Positions 11,001 to 21,419 of a stretch of 64,000 bases of DNA are shown here, in pieces. Source of the DNA: Dactylorhiza incarnata (Eukaryota > Streptophyta > Magnoliopsida > Asparagales > Orchidaceae); contig JAWHQI010000004.1 of assembly GCA_033032865.1 (NCBI GenBank), forward strand, positions 28,254,001-28,318,000, given 5' to 3'. Both the position numbers and the translations under genes were made by a program. Under the pieces are notes generated by a model. The model was not told the DNA's origin and made no database searches. It saw only the letters and a list, made by a program, of their open reading frames with translations. Within the stretch, counting starts at the first letter, position 1, and each line of letters begins with the position of its first letter.

Positions 11001-11427
11001 CCTTCCATCCAGGGTCCTGCTCTCAGAATGGCTGCCACACTCCCATGATTGGATCTCCTACAGGACTCTCGGGGCCTCCTCTTCCGACACACAATAGTCT
11101 AGGAGCCCCGAGAGGGTCTTTTGGTACAATCCTCCTGCATGCAAAGAATTGTATTTCGACTTGTACCAGAATCGCCGCTTATCTATATCCTCTCCTAGGA
11201 ACTCCCCCGATGCCAGGAAGGTGATGAACGGGTCCATCTATGTGCTCGATTGTATACCTCCATCAACTCTCCCTCCTCAATGGATGGTCAGAAGAGTTCT
11301 GAAACCGTCCCCCTGCCCGAGGACCAAACTTGGCTTGGAGGTCTGCTGTGGAGCTCTCCTCCCTCGGCACGTGCCGAATTGCGAAGGTGCAGAACTGCCC
11401 GATGAGTCCCTTGACCTTCTCTAGGTA

Positions 11428-12188
11428 TCACTGGAGAGTCAGCTCCTTTGCCTCGAACTCCCCCTTGACTTGGCAAGCCCCCACCATAGAGTCCGTCGAG
11501 ACCTCCACATCATGCACCCCTAACTCCCTGGCAAGGCGGAGCCCTGCGAGCACAACCTTATACTTGGCCAGGTTATTGGTGAGTGGTAAATGTATGTTAA
11601 TCGCTGGTTCGATCTTCGTTCCCCGAGGGCTCACCAGGATCACCCCCCCCCCCCCCCCCCCACCACAATGGAGTGCTTCCCCGATGCCCTATCAACCAAC
11701 ATCTTCCATACCATCGAGTGAGGTGGCCCGTTCTCTTCTACCTCGGTTAAGTAGTCAGCCAAGAAATCTGCCACTGCTTGCGCCTTTATTGATAACCTGG
11801 GAACAAATGAGATGTCAAACTCGCTTAGCTCCACCGATCACTTGGCCAACCTTCCTGAGTGCTCCACCTCTTCCACGATGTCGCGAAGGGGATGGTCGGT
11901 CACCACCTTAATTGAGTGTGCTTGAAAGTAAGTTCGGAGCTTCTGGGCTGACACCACTAGGGTGAAGGCCAGCTTCTCCAGGATGGGATACCTGAGCTCT
12001 GCCATTATCAGCACCCTACTGCCGTAGTAGATTGGGAGTTGCTTTTTCTCCTCCTCCCGGACTAAAAAAAACTCACCGCCTCGGCCCCTACCCCCAAGTA
12101 TAGGGATAGGTCCTCCCCCTGCCTTGGTCCCTAGAGCAGCGGGGCCTGGGTTAATTGTTCCTTTAGTGCTTGGAATGCCCCCTTGCAC
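11428..12188 (-). pseudogene. TAT2 RNase H and second RNase H-like domain remnant
   Basis: Upstream part (12188-11838): the usual retroelement RNase H pattern (YYGSRVL, LEKLAFTLVVSA, KVVTDHPL). Downstream part (11834-11428): a second RNase H fold with LVDRASG, a SPRGTKIEPAI strand and a TNNLAKYKVVLAGLRLA helix, the dual-RNase H arrangement of Tat elements. A 20-base C run at 11642-11661 disrupts the reading frame between LVDRASG and SPRGTK. Confidence 0.75.
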
Positions 12189-12946
12189 TCAGGGGTCCAT
12201 TCAAATTTTTGGTTCCCTCGTAGCACATTGAAGAACGATGAGCATTTCTCCCCTGCCCTGGAGAGAAACCTGCTTAGCCCGACCAGCTTTCCAGTGAGGC
12301 GTTGAACCTCCTTTGCATTTCTAAGCGACCTTAGCTCCATAATTGCTCTCACATTGTCGGGGTTAGGTTCTACCCCGGAAGGGGTGAGCAGATGGCCCAT
12401 GAACTTTCCCCTGCTAGCCCCAAAAACACATTAATGGGGGTTGAGCCTCATCTTGAATTTTCTCAAGGTTTCGAAGGTCACTTCAAGGTCCCGGAGGTGG
12501 GACCCGAGATCTGGGCTCTTAATCATGAGGTCATCCATATAAACTTCCAAGTTCCCCCATTTTGCTCACGGAAGACCCTACCCATCATTCATTGGTTTGT
12601 TGCTCTTCAATGTTTTAGCCCAAAAGGCATCATCTTGTAGCAATAACATCCGTCTCTAGTGATGAACGAGATGTCCTTAAAGTCGGGGGGGGGGGGGGGG
12701 ATGCATGTGAATCTGATGATAACCTGAAAAGGCATTTAAAAACTTATTAGAGAAAAACCGACGGCTGAATCAACCAGCGCGTCGATTCGAGGCAAGGGCT
12801 AGCAATCCTTAGGGAATGATTATTTAATAAAGAGAAATCCACACACATCCTCTACCTTCCATCTCTCTTCTTTACCATTACTATGTTGGAGACCCAGCCT
12901 GGATACTGTATCTCTGATATTAATACTGCTTTGAGGAGCTTGTTCA
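12131..12946 (-). pseudogene. TAT2 reverse transcriptase, distal part
   Basis: Continues the frame broken at 26689. Just beyond the COPA boundary the minus strand reads KLLKAVLISEIQYPGW then VSNIVMVKK, the conserved start of gypsy reverse transcriptase. Later come MMPFGLK and, at 12400-12131, the thumb/connection region (GHLLTPSGVEPNPDNVRAI, LTGKLVGLSRFL). A 14-base G run at 12686-12699 and several stops interrupt it. The YxDD region is not readable. Confidence 0.75.
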
Positions 12947-13109
12947 TGTTGAAATTGTTGAAGTGAAGTGGAAGGGAGTCCGGCCGGTCTGAAGGCTGGA
13001 GACCGCAGAGACCGCGTGGTCTGCACTGGTACTCTGGCGGTTTTGTTCTGCGATCTCTCCCTGCTGTTCTGGCGATCTGCTGTAATCGACCAGTTTGCTT
13101 CTTGGTTTG

Positions 13110-14609
13110 TGATGAGTCCTGATCATATACACATTTATGGACTCATCCGGGCCATTATTCAGTAAATTCACCGCACTTTAGCCTTATTATAGTCTATATT
13201 TGATAACCCATGCTAGGTGCACATTTAGGCCCACTTTGGTGTGTTTTCGTGTGTATTATCTTTAGTAGTATTCATATGTTGTTAAGTGCCACTTTCAGTG
13301 GCTAGATCTGTGTTTGTGCTGGAATTGGAGGCGTGCAAGTGTTTCCGGTGCAATTCTGCACAGGAACACTGCGCACGATCACTTGTTCTAGTGCGCACGA
13401 CCACCGGTCGTGCGCCACTAATCGTGCGCACTTAACCCTTTTTCGCGAGTTCTGTCTGGTGCAGTGCGCACGACCATCGACTCCAGTGATGGTCGTGCGC
13501 CACTGCTCGTGCGCATTGACCATTAAATTTCTGAGTTCTGTTTGCTGTAGTGCGCACGACCATCAACTCCAGTGCGCACGACCACCGGTCGTGCGCCACT
13601 GGTCGTGCGAACATTGTATTTTATAATTTCGTCTCTTGCAGGTTCTGTCCAGGCAGTGCGCACGATCGCAGAATTCCAGTGCGCACGACCACTGGTCGTG
13701 CGCCAATGATCGTGCGCAGTATTCAATCCAGCGCCTATTTAAACGCCTGTTGCGATTTTAGGGCGGATCGATCATTCCGGGAGCGAGGTTCCTGTTCCGT
13801 ACGCCGCCGACCACCGCCCTGGAACGCCCCTACTTCATCTTCAACCCAAGGGGAAGCCTCCTCCATCCATTCCAAGCCTTCCTCCATCGTCCGTGAGTGT
13901 TCTCCATCGTCCGCAAGCCTCCAAGCAACCATTTTCGCTTTCCGCCCGGTGAGAAGAAGAAGAGACCTTGAGTCGAAGACGACGGAGCACGTAGGGAGAT
14001 TGTGATAGCTCTCTACGCCGGAAGCATTGCCCGTCCGAGTCCGGAGGTAGCCCGACAACCTACCATTCCGGCCGTGAACGGCCGCTAGTCTTCACCGCCG
14101 GTTATTTCTTTCTTCTTTCCCTTCATTGCACTCTTTGAACCATGTACTAGATGAATATTGTAATATTTACTTTGATGAAAATGAATATTTCTTTGTTTTT
14201 CTCCATGGTTTGCTCATGATTCATTCTGTTCTCACTCACTCACTCGCACACGCACGCAAGGAGTTTGCTCCGTGTTAGCAAGAGCTAACGACGGTTGTGA
14301 AGAGGTGTTTGCGACCCTCACCCTTTCGCACTTGAGTTCACTTCATCCGCCTCACGAAGCACGGCATCGCAGCCGTTGCATCCACCTCACTTTGCGAAGC
14401 GGTGTTCTCGACCCGCATCTCTGTTGTTGTTGTTAAAATTAGGAAAACCAACCAAAAACCCCTCTTTGTGTTTGTGAAACGCTTGTGTAACAATAATCAC
14501 TGCGCGATTCGTTCACCCATCCTGCATTCCTCAAGAGACCGACATCCGGGGAATTTATTCTCCACAATTATTACTTGACAGCGACCGGTGCACTTGCCGA
14601 CGCGCATCA
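13110..14609 (+). repeat. ATH2 5' LTR
   Basis: 1500 bp. The first 38 bases form an inverted repeat (TGATGAGTCC...GGACTCATC). U3 holds an array of GTGCGCACGACC / GGTCGTGCGCAC palindromes, followed by a TATA box (TATTTAAA, 13736-13743). Relative to the 3' LTR it lacks 10 bases near 13475, in one arm of a palindrome. Confidence 0.95.
13370..13743 (+). promoter_or_regulatory. ATH2 LTR promoter: GTGCGCACGACC palindrome array plus TATA box
   Basis: Four clusters (about 13372-13430, 13464-13517, 13551-13610, 13656-13719) each combine GTGCGCACGAC(C) with its complement GGTCGTGCGC across short loops. The last ends 17 bases before TATTTAAA at 13736. The same array is at 19041-19424 in the 3' LTR. The spacing is not regular enough, nor the spacers distinct enough, for anything CRISPR-like. 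Confidence 0.65.
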
Positions 14610-14615
14610 AGTTTT

Positions 14616-14633
14616 TGGCGCCGTTGCCGGGGA
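14616..14633 (+). other. ATH2 primer binding site (tRNA-Asp)
   Basis: TGGCGCCGTTGCCGGGGA, complementary to the plant tRNA-Asp 3' end, six bases after the LTR end at 14609. Confidence 0.93.
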
Positions 14634-14722
14634 ATGCAGACGTGTATCGTCTTGTGTAGTGATTTTCGTTATACGAGCTGTTGTCTTTGAACTTCCTTGT
14701 TTTCTTCTGTTTCTGACAGTGT

Positions 14723-17011
14723 ATGCAGAGACAGACCGCCGGTGAACTCGCACCTTTTGACCCAGAAATCGAACGGACTGCTCGCACACGAAGGCGCGCA
14801 GCAGCCGTACAAGCGGCCATGGGTGATCAAGTAAACCCGAACGATGATGATGCGAGAGTGCCCAACGAGGGGCAACATCTGCCTGGCGACGAGCAGGAGG
14901 CGGCGAGGCCTCGACCCCGCACGATGAGAGACTACACCACCCCCACTGCTGGGAGTGTGTACCCGGGGTTTGGGCCCAACATCATGAATAATCAGTTTGA
15001 GATCAAGCCAGCGATCTTAAACATTATCCGCAACAATGCTCAGTTTTCAGGGCTGGCTAGCGAAGACCAGCATCTGCATCTGGCAGAATTTTCTGATATC
15101 TGCGGAACCTTCCGCTATGCCGGGATTGCTGATGACACAGTCAAGCTGAGACTGTTCCCCTTCTCTCTCCGGGACAAGGCAAAAGTGTGGCTTCACTCCA
15201 TTCCGCCCGGGACTGCTGCAACTTGGGATGCCCTTGCATCCAAGTTCCTCGCTAAATTCCATCCTGTGGACAAGATCGTGAGCTTGCGGCGGGAGATCGC
15301 CACATTTCGTCAACTGGACCTAGAGACCCTTGCTGAAGCATGGGAGCGCCTTAACGAGCTCCTTCGCCGTTGTCCTGGCCACGAGCTCCAGCCATGGAAT
15401 GTGGTCGAGTTATTCTACTTTGCAATCGAGCCCCACTACAGGGCAATGATCGATGCCGCAGCGGGTGGTACCCTGATGAACCACACTCCGGACGAAGCCC
15501 TTCGAATTTTGCGTGACACTGCCTCCCATAGTACGTTCTGGACTGCAGGGAGAAATGCCCCGAGAAGCGGCCGAGGTCTTTTCATGGTCGACTCACTCCC
15601 CACTCCATCTGCGCCTGCTGCTATCATTACTTGTGAAGGATGTGGAGGCGGAGGCCATCATGCTTATGAATGTTCGGGGAACCACATGGCAGGTGATTTC
15701 GCACACTTGACCTTAAATGAATCTGTGAACTATGTAGGAAATCAACCCAAGGGGGCGCCTTACAATAACGCCTATAATCCGGGAGCGAGAAGTCATCCAA
15801 ACTTCTCTTGGAATCCCAACACGCCCGGCCAACGATGGTCACCGGGGCAGCATCAAAATGATGCTTACGCCTCCGGGAGCCAACCGAGGCCGCCGCACCC
15901 GGATTATAACCAAGCACCCCCCACCCAAAAGAAAAGTAATTTAGAAGAGATGATGGAGAAATTCCTGCTTGCAGCTAATTCAAACATGGTAAATCAAACC
16001 GCATCTATGCGAAACTTGGAGACGCAATTGGGCCAATTGGCTCAAGCGCTAACCGAGCGTTCGCAGGGAACCCTTCCCAGCAGCACGGAAAAGAACCCTA
16101 TTGATCAAGGGAAAAGTCTGGGAGATGCGGTAGATGCCAAACCGAGTGAGCTGGTAATCTCGTGCTCCATCAATAAGGTTGAAACAAAAGCTTTATGCGA
16201 TTCCGGTTCCTCCCGCAACGTTATTGCACTGCAAGATGTTGCGAAGTTACAGCTGGAGATGAACACGGAGGAAAGGAAATCGCTGATTCTCGCTAATGGC
16301 ACGATTATCCAATCTGAGGGGGAAGTAAAGAATGTGGAGGTAATGGTTGAGGGGACAGATGTAGTAGCTGATTTTCAGGTTCTGGGCCCGCGAGAAAACC
16401 AGTCCATTCCTATCTTGGGGGTGCCGTTCTTGAAAGAGAGCGGTGCTACCCTTGATTTTGCTACGGGGTGCATTTCCCTAACCAATGTGGTGCAGCAACC
16501 TACTTGCCCTAAAGCCACAACTGAAATATTCACTCCGCCCCCTCTCGTTATTTCTGATGAATTTCTAAGCGGTGCAGGAAAGATACATGTTCAAGAAACA
16601 GGTGAAGGAGGAATGAAAGAGTTCGACTCCGAGATGGAGGAAGACGACAGTTCGGGAAACGTTGACTTGAATATAGTTAGGGATGATAGTTATTTATCTC
16701 CGTGTGATGAATCATGTAATAAACTATGTAAGCGCTCCATCTCGTGGGCCGATCCGGTAGTCACCACGATGCCGGAAGTGACGCCACCTGATTCTAAGGC
16801 AGAAAAATCTGAGAACTCTCAGCGGTGGCAGTCTCCAACTGTCACCAAACTTAAAAAGGAAAAACTTCTGCGTGACGCTCGTGCTGCTGCTCACCGTGGC
16901 AAGGTGGCGGAGGTTAGGGGAGCATTGGGTAATACCAGTGCTGGCCCTAAAGCCTTCACCTCCCGCCTACGTGCTACGGGAGAAGCACACCATAAGAGCG
17001 CTTTTAGTTGA
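14723..17011 (+). CDS. ATH2 Gag-protease protein
   Basis: Intact 762-codon frame. N-terminus has the FDPEIERT motif shared with ATH1; a capsid-like region spans about residues 85-290 (FPFSLRDKAKVWL, EAWERLNELLRRCPGHE, AAAGGTL). Unlike ATH1 it keeps a CCHC zinc knuckle, CEGCGGGGHHAYEC, near residue 305, followed by ESVNYVGNQPKG. A retropepsin-like domain occupies about residues 470-590: LCDSGSSRNVIAL with the catalytic Asp, then ILGVPFLKESGATLDF. The last 170 residues are acidic and then basic, of unknown role. Start chosen as the first ATG after the primer site. There is no polymerase sequence before the 3' noncoding region. Intactness suggests recent mobility or selection on Gag. Confidence 0.93.
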   Translation: MQRQTAGELAPFDPEIERTARTRRRAAAVQAAMGDQVNPNDDDARVPNEGQHLPGDEQEAARPRPRTMRDYTTPTAGSVYPGFGPNIMNNQFEIKPAILNIIRNNAQFSGLASEDQHLHLAEFSDICGTFRYAGIADDTVKLRLFPFSLRDKAKVWLHSIPPGTAATWDALASKFLAKFHPVDKIVSLRREIATFRQLDLETLAEAWERLNELLRRCPGHELQPWNVVELFYFAIEPHYRAMIDAAAGGTLMNHTPDEALRILRDTASHSTFWTAGRNAPRSGRGLFMVDSLPTPSAPAAIITCEGCGGGGHHAYECSGNHMAGDFAHLTLNESVNYVGNQPKGAPYNNAYNPGARSHPNFSWNPNTPGQRWSPGQHQNDAYASGSQPRPPHPDYNQAPPTQKKSNLEEMMEKFLLAANSNMVNQTASMRNLETQLGQLAQALTERSQGTLPSSTEKNPIDQGKSLGDAVDAKPSELVISCSINKVETKALCDSGSSRNVIALQDVAKLQLEMNTEERKSLILANGTIIQSEGEVKNVEVMVEGTDVVADFQVLGPRENQSIPILGVPFLKESGATLDFATGCISLTNVVQQPTCPKATTEIFTPPPLVISDEFLSGAGKIHVQETGEGGMKEFDSEMEEDDSSGNVDLNIVRDDSYLSPCDESCNKLCKRSISWADPVVTTMPEVTPPDSKAEKSENSQRWQSPTVTKLKKEKLLRDARAAAHRGKVAEVRGALGNTSAGPKAFTSRLRATGEAHHKSAFS

Positions 17012-18780
17012 TGTGTGTTTTATTTGCTGTGATGAACTATTTTTGAGTATTTCTTTTTAATTCCTGCACTCTTTATAAACACTGTTAATACAGGTATTTG
17101 GTCCAGCTTAAGGACGTTAAATGAAAGCGCTACTGGGAGACAACCCAGATTTCCGTTTTCGTATTTCTTTTTTTAGTTCAGCTTTTATATTTGCTTTTGT
17201 TGCCTTGAGTTTGTGCTTGCAGGTTTTGTGTTCGATGGCGGATGCTGTGGACTACTCTTGATCGTAAACGCCAATCGTCTGGTATGCTCATTTCTGAGCA
17301 TTGGGTAACACTTCCTCCCCTCTTTCAGCTTTAAATTTCTAGATATCGTGTTTATCTTAAGTCTGGGGGAGCGGTTGTTATTATCCACTGTGCACGAGCT
17401 GCATTGCATACTAGAAGGTTGCTTTTTATTTTTCATTATCATTATCATTATTGCATTCCTTACACACCACTTCACCCACTTGAGTGCGTGCTTTTCTTTT
17501 TGTTGTTCCGTTTAAAATTAGTTTGGTTGGAATGTGAAATAGTTTGTTAACATAGGAATTATTATTTGGAGCACGATGTCGACTCATGTAGTGTACTAGT
17601 CACGTCGCATGTTATGGTAGAATTTGAGTAGAACTAGATTTTCTTTATGCATCTAATTTATATTTAGTATTTCTGCGTAAATTTAGATTTAGTATACTCA
17701 AATGCTGAATTTGTATGAAATTGACGATAACCCGGTATTGTGTGTGCACGATTGCTAGTCGTGTGTTGCTCGAGTCGGGAGGAAGGTTTATCTTTCTCGT
17801 GGGCTAAGAACTTGCCCCAAGCGACTCTCGAAGCATTGGTGAGAGCGACTCGTCGAGTTAAAAATGACGTAGGCCACCATTTGGCTAGTTTGAGCTTTGT
17901 TGTTCCATGTCCATTTCATTCACCTTTGCGAGCCAAATTTGTGCCTACCAATCCTTTGTTCAGCTCCTCTTCATCCACCAAAGCCTGAAGCCTATCCTAC
18001 ACCCGCAACCAAATTGTTTTTAACTGCGCTCATAAGTCTCAATATGCGTGTCGTGTGGAATCATTTTGTTATGAAGGGAAAATATTGTCTATCCGCTGAC
18101 TTTGAACCAACCGGAGGATACATAAAAGAAGAAAAAATATGTAAAAGAAAAAAAAACAGTAGTTTGAAAAAAAAAGTCCTCCTGAGCTAAAAACAGAAAA
18201 TCTGTTGGTGTTTGTGAAGTAGGCCGTGTGCACACCTGGTTTTCATGATAAGTCTGGGGGTGTGTCACACGAGCGTAGTTTGTGGTTTTGTGGGGTGCAG
18301 CGTTCCGATAGCTCACTTGGGTTGCACAGCCATCGTGTTTAACTTTGAATATCATACCGTAACCTAAGCCTCATTTTAATCCTATAAGTCCTACTGATTT
18401 GATTTGCGAGTTTGCTAGCGCCGTGGAGAGAGTGTGACCGGGCGAGCGTATGGTTCACGACATTGATGGATTTCAGCGGAGTTATTCCTAAGCCCCGATC
18501 TTTTGCAACACCCGCCTCAGTGTCTCGTCGCTTTCATACCGGGCATGATCGCCAAATTCGTCATAATTCACCAACTGAGTATAACTAAATCTTTAATTAC
18601 GCTTTAATACTTACGTAAATTAGTTAGCATAGTTAGAATCTTCTTCTACTAGAATTTCTACTCGCATGCGTACGTTACTTCGCACCGTACTCCCTTGTGT
18701 AATTCTCTATGTTAGCTATCGTTTTCACATTCCACCGGATTCGTTTGCTCGGGACGCGCAAACAGTTAAGTCTGGGGGTG
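17012..18780 (+). other. ATH2 3' noncoding region with three polypurine-like motifs
   Basis: 1.8 kb without a convincing gene. Contents in order: the GCGCTACTGGGAGACAACCC block near 17127 (a motif I know from Athila 3' regions); AAGTCTGGGGGA at 17359-17370; a block at about 17748-17845 also found in ATH3; AAGTCTGGGGGTG at 18250-18262; and the terminal polypurine tract AAGTCTGGGGGTG at 18768-18780 abutting the LTR. Predicted short frames here look non-coding. Confidence 0.7.
17748..17845 (+). other. Noncoding block conserved between ATH2 and ATH3
   Basis: Contains TTGCTCGAGTCGGGAGGAAG, then GGCTAAGAACTTGCCCC, then GCGACTCTCGAAGC. The reverse complement of 51118-51210 in ATH3 shows the same words in the same order and spacing, although the coding parts of the two elements share little. 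Could be a packaging or RNA-structure element. Confidence 0.7.
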
Positions 18781-20290
18781 TGATGAGTCCTGATCATATA
18801 CACATTTATGGACTCATCCGGGCCATTATTCAGTAAATTCACCGCACTTTAGCCTTATTATAGTCTATATTTGATAACCCATGCTAGGTGCACATTTAGG
18901 CCCACTTTGGTGTGTTTTCGTGTGTATTATCTTTAGTAGTATTCATATGTTGTTAAGTGCCACTTTCAGTGGCTAGATCTGTGTTTGTGCTGGAATTGGA
19001 GGCGTGCAAGTGTTTCCGGTGCAATTCTGCACAGGAACACTGCGCACGATCACTTTTTCTAGTGCGCACGACCACCGGTCGTGCGCCACTAATCGTGCGC
19101 ACTTAACCCTTTTTCGCGAGTTCTGTCTGGTGCAGTGCGCACGACCATCGACTCCAGTGCGCACGACCATCGGTCGTGCGCCACTGCTCGTGCGCATTGA
19201 CCATTAAATTTCTGAGTTCTGTTTGCTGTAGTGCGCACGACCATCAACTCCAGTGCGCACGACCACCGGTCGTGCGCCACTGGTCGTGCGAACATTGTAT
19301 TTTATAATTTCGTCTCTTGCAGGTTCTGTCCAGGCAGTGCGCACGATCGCAGAATTCCAGTGCGCACGACCACTGGTCGTGCGCCAATGATCGTGCGCAG
19401 TATTCAATCCAGCGCCTATTTAAACGCCTGTTGCGATTTTAGGGCGGATCGATCATTCCGGGAGCGAGGTTCCTGTTCCGTACGCCGCCGACCACCGCCC
19501 TGGAACGCCCCTACTTCATCTTCAACCCAAGGGGAAGCCTCCTCCATCCATTCCAAGCCTTCCTCCATCGTCCGTGAGTGTTCTCCATCGTCCGCAAGCC
19601 TCCAAGCAACCATTTTCGCTTTCCGCCCGGTGAGAAGAAGAAGAGACCTTGAGTCGAAGACGACGGAGCACGTAGGGAGATTGTGACAGCTCTCTACGCC
19701 GGAAGCATTGCCCGTCCGAGTCCGGAGGTAGCCCGACAACCTACCATTCCGGCCGTGAACGACCGCTAGTCTTCACCGCCGGTTATTTCTTTCTTCTTTC
19801 CCTTCATTGCACTCTTTGAACCATGTACTAGATGAATATTGTAATATTTACTTTGATGAAAATGAATATTTCTTTGTTTTTCTCCATGGTTTGCTCATGA
19901 TTCATTCTGTTCTCACTCACTCACTCGCACACGCACGCAAGGAGTTTGCTCCGTGTTAGCAAGAGCTAACGACGGTTGTGAAGAGGTGTTTGCGACCCTC
20001 ACCCTTTCGCACTTGAGTTCACTTCATCCGCCTCACGAAGCACGGCATCGCAGCTGTTGCATCCACCTCACTTTGCGAAGCGGTGTTCTCGACCCGCATC
20101 TCTGTTGTTGTTGTTAAAATTAGGAAAACCAACCAAAAACCCCTCTTTGTGTTTGTGAAACGCTTGTGTAACAATAATCACTGCGCGATTCGTTCACCCA
20201 TCCTGCATTCCTCAAGAGACCGACATCCGGGGAATTTATTCTCCACAATTATTACTTGACAGCGACCGGTGCACTTGCCGACGCGCATCA
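18781..20290 (+). repeat. ATH2 3' LTR
   Basis: 1510 bp, nearly identical to the 5' LTR. TATA box at 19417-19424. Retains the complete palindrome (GCGCACGACCATCGGTCGTG) near 19158-19177 that is shortened in the 5' copy. Confidence 0.95.
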
Positions 20291-21330
20291 GTTTGGTCGT
20301 TGGTTCTGACGACCTGTTGCGAGTTCTTTCGGTCTTATTCTGGGCGGCCTATTCTTGGTTGACCGCAGTGACCGGGTGGCTAGTTTGAGCTGTTCTGGCG
20401 ACTTGGTTCAAGTCGGCCAGATGTTTCTGTTTAGGCGATCTCAGGAAGGGTGGTCGCTGTGTCCGCGCGGCTTGTGCGCGGCTTGCTGCTGACTTCGGTC
20501 TTGGATTGAATCTTGTCCAAGTGTTGTGTTCGCGCGGTCTGCCTTGTGAGACCGTTCGCGATTTGATGGGCGGTTATTGTATCCCGGTTTGTGCGGTGAC
20601 GACATCCGTCTCTCCGTATATAAATAGGGGTGCAGGGCCCGTCATTCCGAACAAGAATTGTAAGAACAAGAGCCCGGATTGTTTCTTGCGGTCTCAAGTT
20701 TGGAGTCACGCGATCTCGGAAGTGAGCTAACCGGTTGTTGTGTTCGCAAGTTTGCGGTCAGCAGGTTGCGGTCTCCTTCCTTGGTGATTTCCGGTGGCTT
20801 GAATAAATAGTTCGTCTGCGGTCTGTCAGCGAACTGGTTTATTGTGTTCTTGTGCTGTTCGCAGCTAGCTCAGTGATCAGGCGACCTTCAGCGGTTAGGC
20901 GATCAGAGTTGCGGTCTGGCGTCAGCTTCAGTTCTTTGTTCAATTCAATAAGCTTCAGTTCGTGCGGTCTGGGGTTGCGGTCTGACAGTGCAGGTTGTCT
21001 GCTTCTGTTCACGCGGTCTCAAGGTGCTTCTGCGGTCTGGCTGTACAAGCGATCTAGAGGTACAGCAGAGCAAGCCGGGCGACCTGAACCTTTTTGCGGT
21101 CTGTGCGGTCTCTGCTTTGGCAGACCGCCAGTTTGAGTGTTTGGTGTGTTTTGTTCTCACCGTCGTGATTCTTATGAATCATGTCTCGCCATGTATGCCT
21201 CGAAGTGTAAAGCAATTTTGTTTCAATAAAGATTTCTTGTATTGCTATTTTGGCATTGTGGTTATTTGGCTATAACTCTTGTTGATATAACTCCTGCTTA
21301 CTCCTAAACGGTCTTTCAAAAATTTTAACA

Positions 21331-21342
21331 TGGTATCAAAGC
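21331..21342 (+). other. COPA primer binding site (initiator tRNA-Met)
   Basis: TGGTATCAAAGC directly after the LTR; one base differs from the usual TGGTATCAGAGC seen in COPB. Confidence 0.9.
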
Positions 21343-21419
21343 TAGGTTTCTGGAGTGGATAAGTAGTGATCAACTAGAGTTTCCATCGTCTTTGTGAAGA
21401 AGAGACCACATAGATTGCC

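Larger units (their letters stand above)
13110..20290 (+). mobile_element. ATH2: young non-autonomous Athila derivative (Gag plus protease only)
   Basis: Plus strand, 7181 bp. LTRs 13110-14609 (1500 bp) and 18781-20290 (1510 bp), TGATGAGTCC...GCGCATCA. Target duplication GTTTG is perfect (13105-13109, 20291-20295). The tRNA-Asp primer site and terminal polypurine tract are in place. The interior encodes one intact Gag-protease protein and no reverse transcriptase, RNase H or integrase. By eye the LTRs differ at about four substitutions plus one 10-base indel in the palindrome array, so this is a very recent insertion and the youngest whose two LTRs can be compared. It fits the class of plant terminal-repeat elements that carry only gag; its replication must rely on enzymes from a relative. 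Confidence 0.95.
12947..21330 (+). repeat. COPA 5' LTR, split by ATH2
   Basis: Two pieces, 12947-13109 and 20296-21330, together 1198 bp. The undisturbed junction is visible in the 3' LTR at about 25646-25668 (CTTGGTTTGGTCGTTGG). A TATA box (TATAAATA) lies at 20619-20626. Throughout, GCGGTCT and its complement AGACCGC recur very often. Confidence 0.95.

Noticed and set aside
13370..13720. Repeated palindromes with short spacers, superficially like a CRISPR array
   Set aside because: They lie in a plant LTR U3, occur identically in both LTRs, have irregular spacing and spacers that are themselves repeats, and no Cas gene is present.
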